Positions 10,553-18,665 of a stretch of 64,000 nucleotides of DNA are shown in pieces. The translations under genes were made by a program, and so were the position numbers. Under the pieces are notes generated by a model. That model did not search any database. It saw only the letters and a program-made list of their open reading frames with translations, and was not told the origin of the DNA. The stretch lies in contig JAHEYT010000040.1 of the NCBI GenBank assembly GCA_023251455.1, forward strand, positions 32,697-96,696. The letters run 5' to 3'. Within the stretch, counting starts at the first letter, position 1. Each line of letters starts with the position of its first letter. Source of the DNA: Bacteroidota bacterium (GTDB lineage Bacteria > Bacteroidota > Bacteroidia > Bacteroidales > Prolixibacteraceae).

Positions 10553-10787
10553 ACTTCCAGATCACCCGAAGGTTTTCCTTAGTGTCAGACTACTGTTATT
10601 AGAGCTGGCTGTTTCATCCGGTTTCTCCAACCATTTTTCACAGCCTTGAGCTTTCCTGTAAGGCTTGTTACAGCGTTACGTTCCAGCTGTTCGTTCGACG
10701 CTTTCGTAAAATTGTCTTCCCGAACGAAGTTCCATTTAAGCCACCTTTTTGTTCATCGATTTTTGCAAGCCGATGATTGGTGAAAAA

Positions 10788-10850
10788 CTACTCCAAATCC
10801 TGAGATCTTTTCGTTTTCAGTGCGACAATAAAATAACCAAAGTTTTTCAT
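10788..10850 (-). CDS. possible 20-residue small ORF inside the candidate ncRNA
   Basis: The frame encodes MKNFGYFIVALKTKRSQDLE. An AGGAGA stretch lies a few bases upstream of the ATG, unusual because Bacteroidota rarely rely on Shine-Dalgarno sequences. The peptide has a short hydrophobic patch and a basic tail. Four other tiny frames lie on the same strand: 10945-10998, 10871-10924, 10736-10756 and 10676-10735, the last two directly abutting as TAA-ATG. Frames of this size are expected by chance, so coding is only a possibility. Confidence 0.2.
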   Translation of the reverse strand: MKNFGYFIVALKTKRSQDLE

Positions 10851-11058
10851 TGTCTCCTGCTTTTCCTGAATCAACATTTAAGTGAACGTTTTGCGATCAT
10901 CTGTTTTGCTGATGAACCTGACATGAAATGTTTTGGCTCAAACTTCAGCTTTTAGGAATGCGAATCCGAAGATTCGAAAGATCAGGCTCGTGATTCATCT
11001 AAGTATCCTTACCTTTTCCATTCTTTCAAAGCAGCTTTTTATCGCTCGTCTGATAGTA

Positions 11059-11094
11059 TAAAGTTAATACATTTTATACCCCAAAGTCAAGTAA
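11059..11094 (-). promoter_or_regulatory. promoter-like element for the candidate ncRNA
   Basis: The minus strand reads TAACTTTA (11059-11066), one mismatch from TAnnTTTG. A TTG lies 21 bases upstream and a TTTG 15 bases upstream. Predicted start of transcription is near 11050. The rest of the gap up to 11277 is very AT-rich and includes the palindrome AACAATTGTT next to a TTATCAACA sequence (about 11139-11152); no gene is seen there. Confidence 0.4.
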
Positions 11095-11277
11095 ATCTTT
11101 GTTTTTGATTGAATATTTTGTGCTCTTTGATTGTTAACAATTGTTGATAACTTTTAAGTGATTGTAATATAGCTTATTGAGTTAGCGTATGGATGATGTT
11201 TTTGAATTAATTAACAATTTTTGTGATTGATTTTATAGTAATTGCTGCATATTTTATGTTTTTTAATGACTTGAATG

Positions 11278-11946
11278 TCAGAATTTTGGTTGATTATTTT
11301 TTAGTGTGATTTGCAAGCCTTCCTCCATCCTGAATTCGGCAGTTTCAATACCAAATTCCTTCAGCGCTGCCCTGAATCCTTCGTTCATCATTTTGCCTGC
11401 GCGTAAAGGGAAATCAATCAGTGCCGGAAAATTGGCTTCATTTTCAGGATGATGATAAAATTCAAGACAAGTTTCCAGTTTTGTTGAAAGATAGATTCGG
11501 CAAGCCATGGGCCTTGCTGCATATGATGAACACGAGCCGTTTCTCAGTAATGGGCAGGGAGACTTAAATAGCAATACCTCATCTTCCGATAATTCTGAAG
11601 TTATTGCATGTTTAGCATCAGTTTTTGCGATTACGTCTGCAAGTTCTTCCGAATTAAAATTCTTTTTAATTTTTCCAGACAAAAAATGTAGTTCGTAAGA
11701 GTTAGCGAAAACGGCCTGATGGCAGCACCAATGACAACCTTTAAAACATGCCACTTTAATATTTTGCCTTTCAGCGAGCGCAACAATTGAATCATTAAGT
11801 CCATCGATTTCGGTATACAACGATTCAATTGCTGAAAATAAAGTGTCATTCGATAATCCATTTTCGATTGCTGATTGTGCCAATTTGTAACCATCCGAAT
11901 AAAAAATACGGTCGTTTTCACTGAAGTGTTTACTTTCAATTGTCAT
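11278..11946 (-). CDS. YkgJ-family cysteine cluster protein
   Basis: This 222-residue protein has the cysteine cluster typical of the YkgJ/CxxCxxCC family: ACFKGCHWCCHQ in the first half, then SPCPLLRNGSCSSYAARPMACRIY. Such clusters are predicted to bind zinc or an iron-sulfur centre; the biochemical function is unknown. The remainder is helical and there is no signal peptide or membrane segment, so it should be cytosolic. The gene is divergent from the endonuclease gene, with an intervening region of 88 bases that carries promoters in both directions. Confidence 0.85.
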   Translation of the reverse strand: MTIESKHFSENDRIFYSDGYKLAQSAIENGLSNDTLFSAIESLYTEIDGLNDSIVALAERQNIKVACFKGCHWCCHQAVFANSYELHFLSGKIKKNFNSEELADVIAKTDAKHAITSELSEDEVLLFKSPCPLLRNGSCSSYAARPMACRIYLSTKLETCLEFYHHPENEANFPALIDFPLRAGKMMNEGFRAALKEFGIETAEFRMEEGLQITLKNNQPKF

Positions 11947-11963
11947 TAGTTTCTTTTTTTCGA

Positions 11964-11971
11964 CAAATGTA
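11964..11971 (-). promoter_or_regulatory. -7 box for the cysteine cluster gene
   Basis: The minus strand reads TACATTTG, an exact TAnnTTTG match, 18 bases before the start codon of the YkgJ-type gene. Confidence 0.55.
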
Positions 11972-11991
11972 ATTTAGTTTTCAGGAAAGGA

Positions 11992-11999
11992 TTAATTTG
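11992..11999 (+). promoter_or_regulatory. -7 box for the endonuclease gene
   Basis: TTAATTTG differs from TAnnTTTG by one base. It is 36 bases before the GTG start at 12035 and divergent from the YkgJ promoter, with a TTTT tract upstream in the -33 region. Confidence 0.4.
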
Positions 12000-12034
12000 C
12001 ACCTTAAATTTTCAAACCTGTTAAAGTAATTCCT

Positions 12035-12913
12035 GTGAAATTTACAATCGCTATTCTTCTATTGGTTTCCAATACTTTGGTATTTTCAAAATCAGTTGAT
12101 TATCTTCCTGTTCCATCAAATGACCTGGTTAAACACACCTATTATACTCTTTCGTACAACGAAAAATACGAGCAGGCCAATTGGGTATATTATTCTTTGA
12201 CCGATAGTATGGTCGTTAAAGGAGGGTCGGAGAGGAGCAATAAATTTAAGGTGGATAAGATGGTTTCGACCGGATCGGCTAAATCAGCAGACTATACTAA
12301 AAGTGGATATGATCGGGGGCATCTTTGTCCGGCTGCCGACATGGATTTTAACCCGATTGCGATGGAAGAAAGCTTTTTGATGTCGAATATTTGTCCTCAG
12401 GCTCCTGATTTTAACCGCGGTATATGGAAAGAACTTGAAACGGATGTACGCAATTGGGCGAAAAAGGAGCACAAACTATATGTGGTAACTGGCCCTGTTT
12501 TCAATGACAATAAAGGTACGATAGGGCAGGAGGAAGTTCTTGTTCCCGGGTATTTCTTTAAAATTTTATATGAAGAAACCGATCAGCCTAAAATAATCGC
12601 ATTTGTATTTCCGAATAGAAAAAGCGACCGCCCTCTGGCTGATTTTGCGGTTTCAATTGACGAAGCTGAAAAGTTAACAGGATTCGATTTTTTCTCGCAA
12701 CTCCCCGATGAATTGGAAAATAAGCTTGAAAGCCGGGTTAATCTTTCGGGATGGATTGAAGGATACGTGAGTTCGGAACCAATCGCAGCAAAGCAATCTC
12801 AAGTACAAGAAAAGTCGGCGGAATCAGATTTTCAATTCTATTTGATTTTGATTTCAGTAATAATTCTTGTTGTCGTTTTCGTATTTGTTAAGGGCCGAAA
12901 GCGCAGAAGATGA
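12035..12913 (+). CDS. DNA/RNA non-specific endonuclease, membrane-tethered
   Basis: A 292-residue protein of the Serratia/EndoG nuclease family. After a signal peptide (about residues 1-18) the beta-beta-alpha-metal core is visible: YDRGHLCPAADM with catalytic His96, then NICPQAPDFNRGIWKELE with the metal-ligand Asn127 and Glu133. The enzyme should cleave DNA and RNA without sequence preference using Mg2+. Unlike most secreted relatives it ends in a hydrophobic helix (about residues 266-286) and a KGRKRRR tail. This predicts a C-terminal inner-membrane anchor with the nuclease domain in the periplasm. The start is GTG, chosen because the signal peptide follows directly. A role in nutrient scavenging or defence against incoming DNA is possible. 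Confidence 0.9.
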   Translation: MKFTIAILLLVSNTLVFSKSVDYLPVPSNDLVKHTYYTLSYNEKYEQANWVYYSLTDSMVVKGGSERSNKFKVDKMVSTGSAKSADYTKSGYDRGHLCPAADMDFNPIAMEESFLMSNICPQAPDFNRGIWKELETDVRNWAKKEHKLYVVTGPVFNDNKGTIGQEEVLVPGYFFKILYEETDQPKIIAFVFPNRKSDRPLADFAVSIDEAEKLTGFDFFSQLPDELENKLESRVNLSGWIEGYVSSEPIAAKQSQVQEKSAESDFQFYLILISVIILVVVFVFVKGRKRRR

Positions 12914-12961
12914 TCTGTTATGTGATTGAATTAAAATATATTAAGTGTTTTTAATGCGTTT

Positions 12962-15208
12962 TTATTTGATTGGGATTGTAAAAAAGAAATTGGAAAAATT
13001 ATCAGGTTCTGACTCTACCCAAATATTTCCGCCTAAAAGCTCAGTTAGATTTTTAGAAATGGCTAATCCTAATCCATTGCCGCCATATTTTCGTGTTTTA
13101 GCCAAATCAACTTGCCGGAAACGTTCGAAAATGGATTGATGATATTCCGGATCAATTCCAATGCCTGTGTCTTTTACATGAAACGTAACAACGTCATCTT
13201 TTAGTTGATACCCAATTTCGACAAAACCCTGTTTTGTGAATTTTAATGCATTTCCAATCAGGTTGTTGAAAATTTGCTTGATACGGTATAAATCACTTTC
13301 AATTAGTATGTCAGGATTGTTTTGAGATTGATCGGAGCGAAATTCAATCCCTTTTTTGTTTGCCTTTTTGCTGAAATCATTCACTAATTCGTTCAATAAT
13401 TTTTTGGTTGAAATTACTTCTTTACGGATTTTCATTTGGCGGGCTTCAAGCATGGAAAAATCCATTATATCGCTGATAATAACCAGTAAATTATTCCCGT
13501 TGTCGACAATGGTTTGTATAAATTCATTTTTTTGTTCCTTATCAAAATCAGAGTCGCCGAGCAATTCCGAGAATCCGATAATGCTATTGAGCGGTGTTCG
13601 TATCTCGTGCGACATATTTGCCAGAAATGCTGATTTCAGGCGGTCGCTTTCTTCGGCTTTTTCTTTGGACTGAATCAGCTCAGCCTGCATCTTTTTACGT
13701 TCAGTAATATCTTCTTTTATTGCTATGTAGTTAGTTATTATTTTTTTGTCGTTTTTAATCGATGTTAGTGTGACTGATTCCCAAAATGTGGAGCCATCTT
13801 TTTTCTTATTCAGAAGTTCATTATTCCATACACCTCCTGTACTAATGGTTTCCCACATATCAATGTAAATTTCAGGTGGCATTTTCTCCGATCGTAGAAC
13901 ACGAGCATGTTTGCCAATAATTTCTTCCGGCGAGTACCCCGTTTTTTTACAAAAGCCGGGATTAACATACTCAATAATTCCATTTACGTCAGTTATTTCA
14001 ATAGAAACAGGGCTTTGCTCTATACCTTTAGATAGTTTCAATATTTTTTCCTGCGCTTGTTTTTGTTCAGTAATGTCACGGCCAATACCAACCAACCCGA
14101 TAGTCTTTCCATTTTCGTCGGTAAGTGGTATTTTTGAGGTAAGTAACCAGCGTTGATTTCCTTTAGGATCATAGAAGTCTTCTTCCCGATTTAGAACTGG
14201 AATACCTGTACCCATTACAGTCTTATCATCAATAAATCCGCGTTGTCCTATCTCATTTCCAAACAATTCCAAATCGGTTTTCCCATACACCTCAGATTCA
14301 TTGAGAGCACCAATATTTGCCAAATCAAAAGTATTGGCCACTATTTTCCTGCATTCCTTATCTTTTACGTATATCGCATCCGGTAAATTGTCAATGAGCG
14401 TACGTAGTAATTTTTGCTCCCTTACCAGCTTTTCTTCAGCTTCTTTGCGCACAGTTATATCATTGATTAAAACATGTCGTGCTTCGCGTTGATTAAAAAT
14501 AATGGGATGCGATATAATTTCAACAAAAATAAGATCGCCATTTTTTTTCTTGTGCCTAATTTCTACTGATTTATTAAAAGTACAATTCGCTGATTTTAAT
14601 GTTTCGATTAGTTTTTCTATTTCGTCTTTAGGGCGAATATCCTTCAGAGTCATCGAAAGAAATTCTTCCTTGGTATAACCGTAATGATTGATAGCGGCTT
14701 CGTTTACCTCAAGAAAAGTCAAGGTTTCCAAATCATAAATCCACATTGGTTGCGGATTGTTATGAAACATATACCGATACTTGGCCTCGTTTATCCTGAT
14801 TGTTTCGAAAGCATCTATTCGCTCCTGTCTGATTTTTCTTTGTTCCAGAGCGCTTAAAACAGAAGAGCCCAACCTTTTTAATGAATCTTTTAGCACATAA
14901 TCCGTAGCCCCGGCTTTCATGCATTCTACGGCTGTATCTTCATTAATAGAGCCTGTTACCATGATAAATGGAGTTTGAGGACATATCTCCTGAGCAATTT
15001 TGAGCGCTGAAAGTCCATCAAATGAAGGCAAATTATAATCAGAAATAATAACATCCGGTAGGTATGATTCAAGGATATTTAGGAAGTCAGTTTTGTTATC
15101 AACGACTTCAAACATGCATAGCGATAGTGCCTTATTTATTTCCCGTTTGTTTAGCTCTGCATCCTGGGGCTCATCCTCAATAAGTAATATGCGATAAATA
15201 TGATTCAT
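12962..15208 (-). CDS. Hybrid sensor kinase REC-PAS3-HisKA-HATPase
   Basis: A 748-residue cytosolic protein. An N-terminal receiver domain (residues 5-120, phospho-acceptor Asp57 in VIISDYNLP) is followed by three PAS/PAC modules (about 137-255, 260-380 and 385-510). A histidine kinase core follows, with His534 in NMSHEIRTPLN and an ATPase domain with the N box NLIGNALKF and G boxes DTGIGI and GGNGLGLAIS. No membrane segment is visible, so it senses a cytosolic cue or a partner. The leading receiver suggests that it accepts a phosphoryl group or protein contact from another kinase. It is the last gene of the run starting at 21677 and starts 39 bases after the Rcp1-like regulator, a likely partner. 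Confidence 0.93.
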   Translation of the reverse strand: MNHIYRILLIEDEPQDAELNKREINKALSLCMFEVVDNKTDFLNILESYLPDVIISDYNLPSFDGLSALKIAQEICPQTPFIMVTGSINEDTAVECMKAGATDYVLKDSLKRLGSSVLSALEQRKIRQERIDAFETIRINEAKYRYMFHNNPQPMWIYDLETLTFLEVNEAAINHYGYTKEEFLSMTLKDIRPKDEIEKLIETLKSANCTFNKSVEIRHKKKNGDLIFVEIISHPIIFNQREARHVLINDITVRKEAEEKLVREQKLLRTLIDNLPDAIYVKDKECRKIVANTFDLANIGALNESEVYGKTDLELFGNEIGQRGFIDDKTVMGTGIPVLNREEDFYDPKGNQRWLLTSKIPLTDENGKTIGLVGIGRDITEQKQAQEKILKLSKGIEQSPVSIEITDVNGIIEYVNPGFCKKTGYSPEEIIGKHARVLRSEKMPPEIYIDMWETISTGGVWNNELLNKKKDGSTFWESVTLTSIKNDKKIITNYIAIKEDITERKKMQAELIQSKEKAEESDRLKSAFLANMSHEIRTPLNSIIGFSELLGDSDFDKEQKNEFIQTIVDNGNNLLVIISDIMDFSMLEARQMKIRKEVISTKKLLNELVNDFSKKANKKGIEFRSDQSQNNPDILIESDLYRIKQIFNNLIGNALKFTKQGFVEIGYQLKDDVVTFHVKDTGIGIDPEYHQSIFERFRQVDLAKTRKYGGNGLGLAISKNLTELLGGNIWVESEPDNFSNFFFTIPIK

Positions 15209-15247
15209 GATTTTGAAATAACCTAATTTTCAAATTTGTTTATAAAA

Positions 15248-15694
15248 TTATCTATTGGGTGGTTCGTTTACTAAAAGCCAGTACAAACCGGTTTGTGACA
15301 TGGCACTCAAAAAATCTTCAAAATTCACTGGTTTAACAACATAGCTGTTGACACCCAATTCATAAGCTTTTCTGATATCGGGATCCTCACGTGAGGATGT
15401 AACCATTACTACCGGCATTGATTTAGTGAGTGGATTAGACTTTATTTGCTGAAGTACTTCAAGTCCACTTATTTTGGGTAATTTAAGGTCAAGAAAAATA
15501 ACTTTAGGCGGCTGGGCAAAACTTCGGTTTGCATATTTCTCTTTGCAAAAGATGAAATCAAGAGCTTCTTCGCCATCTTCTACGACATAAAGATTATTCG
15601 CCAGGTTGTTCTTTCTCATGGCACGTATGGTCAACTCGGCATCCTGAGGATTGTCTTCAACAATGAGAATTTCAACTGCTTTGAGGTTTTCCAT
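15248..15694 (-). CDS. Rcp1-like single-domain response regulator
   Basis: A stand-alone receiver domain of 148 residues. The acidic pocket is IVEDNPQDAE, the phospho-acceptor is Asp69 in VIFLDLKLP, and the conserved Thr and Lys lie in VVMVTSSRED and NSYVVKPV. The insertion around residues 48-62 (FCKEKYANRSFAQPP) and the KPVNFEDF end are typical of Rcp1-type regulators that pair with phytochrome-like kinases. It has no output domain, so it must act through protein contacts or as a phosphorelay intermediate. It lies between a phytochrome-type kinase (15785-18649) and a REC-PAS kinase (12962-15208), which suggests that it shuttles phosphate between them. Confidence 0.93.
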   Translation of the reverse strand: MENLKAVEILIVEDNPQDAELTIRAMRKNNLANNLYVVEDGEEALDFIFCKEKYANRSFAQPPKVIFLDLKLPKISGLEVLQQIKSNPLTKSMPVVMVTSSREDPDIRKAYELGVNSYVVKPVNFEDFLSAMSQTGLYWLLVNEPPNR

Positions 15695-15784
15695 TTCTTT
15701 GGTTTTGGTTATGTTTAGAGTTGGTTAAATATAATAATTTTGGATTAAATCAGGTTTAAAACTCTTTATATGACAGTATTTTAG

Positions 15785-18649
15785 CTAATTGACCGATAAT
15801 GCAAAGTAGAACGATGCGCCTTTCCCAACTTCTCCTTCAGCCCATACTCGTCCGTGATGTCTGCTTACTATCCGTTGTACAATTGCCAGTCCAACACCCG
15901 TTCCTTCAAACTCATTCACACTATGTAACCGATGAAATACGCCAAATAACTTGTGTGCATAATCCATATTGAATCCCACTCCATTGTCTTTAATGTAATA
16001 AACAACCTCATTTTGATTGGGGTACGAACCAATAGTGATTTGGGCATTCTCATTTTTTGACGAATATTTGATTGCATTTGATATTAGATTGATCCATACT
16101 TGTTTAATCAGGTTTGAGTCGCCAATGGTGTGCGGAAGTTCTTGAATTATAATTGTTTTATGAGATAAGTTCTGTACGGTTTCGAAATCAGAAATTACAT
16201 TCTGTACCAGACTTTTCATGTCAATTTTTGCGTGGTGTAACTCACTTCTGATTAATCTCGAAAATGAAAGCAAATCATCAATCAATTGGCCCATTTTGAT
16301 TGCATTCGATTGGATAATACCGCAAATTCGTTTGCCCTCATCATCGAGTGTATGCTCGTAATCTTCAAGCAGAATACCTACAAAACCACTGATTGCGCGC
16401 AATGGTGCCCTCAAATCGTGTGATACGGAATAACTGAAGGCTTCGAGTTCTTTATTTGCTATTTCAAGTTGTGCAGTACTTTGCTGAAGCTCATCTGATT
16501 TGAGATTCAGGTCTTCTACCAGTTTTAACAGAGCAGCCTCATTTTCTAATAATTCGAGGCTACGTTTTTCCAATTCTTTAGTCCGATCAACAACACGTTT
16601 TTCCAGTTCTTCATTGATGCTGCGTATTTTCTCTTCCACGAGTTTTTGTTCAGTAATGTCTTCTCCAATACTGGCAACACCCGAAAACATCCCATTCGAT
16701 TTACGTTGAATGACATTACTCCATGCAATTTCTAATTTCTTCCCAGATTTAGTCAAAATCGGATTTTCAAAGTGTGGAGCAATATCTCCATTATGTAATC
16801 CAGTTATAAACAACTTTTTAACTTCGGTAAGCCCATCGGGAATCATCAAATCAAACCAATCTTTCCCAATCAATTCTTCCAATTGATATCCTGTAAGCTT
16901 TAACAAATGCTCATTACAGAATGTAACTTTACCACGTGTGTCAAGAATTATTGCAATAAGGTTGACTTTTTCGAGCAACTCACGAAAGCGTAATTCAGAT
17001 TTGATCAGCTTTTCTTCTGCATTTTTTCGATCAGTTATGTTTTTTACTGCTCCATATATTCCTGACAGGCAATTCTTTTCATTATCCCAGACCGGATGGG
17101 CAAATACTTGTACCCAAACAATTTCTCCACCTCGGTTAATTGTTCTGATCTGACTTTCAGTGCCCTGATTATTTCGTAAGCGGGCAATGTCATTGTCGTC
17201 GATTTTAAGGTCTTTGGGATGAATTGACGCACGCCAAGCTCCAAGGGCTTTAAACTCTTCGACCGAATAACCCGAGATAGACTCGAATGCGCCGGCAACC
17301 CAATTCAAATCAAGAGAACCGTCGGGCATTACTTTGGTTGAAAACGTGTAGTCGGTTGCTACACTCGATATAAGTCTGTAGCGTTCTTCACTTTCAGATA
17401 AGGCTACTTCTGCTGATTTTCGTTCTGCAATATCCAGACAATGACCAATGTACCCAATGAATTCGCCGGAGATGTTGAAGCGCGGAGTTCCGTTATCTTG
17501 TATCCAGTGATAGTTCCCATCGCGATAACGCAACCGATAATCCATGCTGAACCGTTCCTGACGGTCAAAGGCTTCGGAATATATTTTGAAACATCTGTTT
17601 AGGTCGTCCGGATGAACTCCTTCGGTCCATCCATCACCTATTTCCTGTTCAATGTTTCGTCCGGTGAAGTTAAGCCAGGGTTGATTAAAATAGTTGCACT
17701 TTTTGTCGATTCCCGAAGTCCATATCAATGCCTGACCCGAATCGGCCAATGTTCGGAAATGAAGTTCACTTTCCCGTAGCTTTTCCTCAGTTTCTTTGCG
17801 AATAGCAAATATGTGGTCAACTTCGTTTCCAATTTTTTTTGAAAGCCTTAATATAATGAAGCTGAGTGAAAAAAGTGAGAATATGGTGACCAATGATGAG
17901 ATGAGCACATGGTCATTAAATATTTTAATAAAAATAGTGTCAATCCATCCTGCCAGAATGATGATTAGAAGAGTAAGTGGCAAAAAACCTCTCATTAACC
18001 TTGCTCTTAACGATTCTCCAACAAAAAGACTTAAAGGTTTTTCATTCATGCAAAATCCAGTTAATAAACCGATAAACCAGAATGTAAATGCCAGAGCGGT
18101 ATTCCATGCCGGTGGTATAACACTATGTCCGTATAAGAGTGGGGTGCCGTATAAATATCCCAGATCGAAGATGAATACAGCCAGCAATGCAATGGTTGAT
18201 AGTATTGTAGCAATTTTATGCCATTTGTTTTTAGCCGAAATAACCAGTAATGAGATAGCGCCGACTAAGAATAAAATACTGGTTACGGGCGACATACGTC
18301 CAATCGGTAAATTGTTGAATGATCCAGGTGAATTTCCTAAAATGCGTTCAAAATCAATGGAATACCCAGTTAATGTGTCAACTAAAATTATAGCACAAGA
18401 AATTATTACAATAGATAGGATTATTTTTGCAGGTTTGGTATTCGTGCGTTTTTTCAACAGATGGAGCGCTGCAATACTGCTGAGCAGAAAACAAATAATT
18501 GTAACCGGAGCCATCGGAATAGAATTTTTACCCATTCCGGCCAACGATAGTGCATTGGCAATCCAACCGGCGAGGGCAATAATACTAATGCTAATTACCA
18601 TCCAGAATGACCAAATCGAAATTTTTTCCTGAAATTTTCTCATCGGCAA
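15785..18649 (-). CDS. Membrane-bound multi-PAS sensor histidine kinase (phytochrome-kinase type core)
   Basis: This 954-residue kinase starts with about seven to eight hydrophobic segments (residues 10-275), forming an integral membrane sensor region. Three or four PAS/PAC modules follow (about 290-680), each ending in the usual DITERK/DIAERK-type linker. Next comes a long coiled coil with EELEKRVVDRTKELEKRS, then a HisKA domain with His744 in SVSHDLRAPLR and an ATPase domain. The SHDLRAPLR box and the GIGFNMDYAHKLFGVFHRLH-like ATP lid (here GVGFNM) are those of phytochrome-type kinases, although no bilin-binding GAF domain is present. It begins 16 bases after the end of the upstream PAS kinase and is 90 bases from the Rcp1-like regulator, its probable partner. 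Confidence 0.92.
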   Translation of the reverse strand: MPMRKFQEKISIWSFWMVISISIIALAGWIANALSLAGMGKNSIPMAPVTIICFLLSSIAALHLLKKRTNTKPAKIILSIVIISCAIILVDTLTGYSIDFERILGNSPGSFNNLPIGRMSPVTSILFLVGAISLLVISAKNKWHKIATILSTIALLAVFIFDLGYLYGTPLLYGHSVIPPAWNTALAFTFWFIGLLTGFCMNEKPLSLFVGESLRARLMRGFLPLTLLIIILAGWIDTIFIKIFNDHVLISSLVTIFSLFSLSFIILRLSKKIGNEVDHIFAIRKETEEKLRESELHFRTLADSGQALIWTSGIDKKCNYFNQPWLNFTGRNIEQEIGDGWTEGVHPDDLNRCFKIYSEAFDRQERFSMDYRLRYRDGNYHWIQDNGTPRFNISGEFIGYIGHCLDIAERKSAEVALSESEERYRLISSVATDYTFSTKVMPDGSLDLNWVAGAFESISGYSVEEFKALGAWRASIHPKDLKIDDNDIARLRNNQGTESQIRTINRGGEIVWVQVFAHPVWDNEKNCLSGIYGAVKNITDRKNAEEKLIKSELRFRELLEKVNLIAIILDTRGKVTFCNEHLLKLTGYQLEELIGKDWFDLMIPDGLTEVKKLFITGLHNGDIAPHFENPILTKSGKKLEIAWSNVIQRKSNGMFSGVASIGEDITEQKLVEEKIRSINEELEKRVVDRTKELEKRSLELLENEAALLKLVEDLNLKSDELQQSTAQLEIANKELEAFSYSVSHDLRAPLRAISGFVGILLEDYEHTLDDEGKRICGIIQSNAIKMGQLIDDLLSFSRLIRSELHHAKIDMKSLVQNVISDFETVQNLSHKTIIIQELPHTIGDSNLIKQVWINLISNAIKYSSKNENAQITIGSYPNQNEVVYYIKDNGVGFNMDYAHKLFGVFHRLHSVNEFEGTGVGLAIVQRIVSRHHGRVWAEGEVGKGASFYFALSVN

Positions 18650-18665
18650 ATTTTTTGTTTAATGA

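Larger units (their letters stand above)
10511..11053 (-). ncRNA. candidate structured non-coding RNA of about 540 nt (unidentified)
   Basis: An 850-base stretch (10428-11277) has no convincing protein gene, yet on the minus strand it reads as a full transcription unit. A promoter-like element lies at 11059-11066, several stable hairpins follow, and a terminator closes it at 10511-10552. Hairpins on the minus strand include CGAATC-TTCG-GATTCG (10963-10978), ACC-TTCG-GGT (10564-10573), both with the extra-stable C(UUCG)G loop, AGCCTT/AAGGCT (arms about 10642-10647 and 10660-10665), and GGCTGT/ACAGCC (about 10607-10645) enclosing GGTT/AACC. The last two overlap and so exclude each other. It does not show the signatures of tmRNA, RNase P RNA, SRP RNA or a group II intron. 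Five short frames (7 to 21 codons including stop) run in series; the one at 10788-10850 has an AGGAGA sequence upstream. It could also be a decayed gene. Confidence 0.5.

Noticed and set aside
10749..10955. 68-codon plus-strand open frame inside the candidate ncRNA region
   Set aside because: No recognisable family and no promoter on that strand; the terminator orientation and promoter indicate minus-strand transcription.
10511..11053. tmRNA, RNase P RNA or SRP RNA in the gene-free gap
   Set aside because: No tag-peptide frame ending in ALAA, no CCA-type tRNA-like ends, no conserved RNase P core sequence and no SRP tetraloop consensus were found.
17796..18632. 278-codon open frame antisense to the membrane part of a histidine kinase
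   Set aside because: It is the complement of a hydrophobic coding region, which often stays open; the minus-strand gene has clear domains.
15785..18649. True phytochrome
   Set aside because: The kinase core and the Rcp1-like partner resemble phytochrome systems, but there is no GAF or PHY domain with a bilin-binding cysteine; the sensor region is membrane helices and PAS domains.
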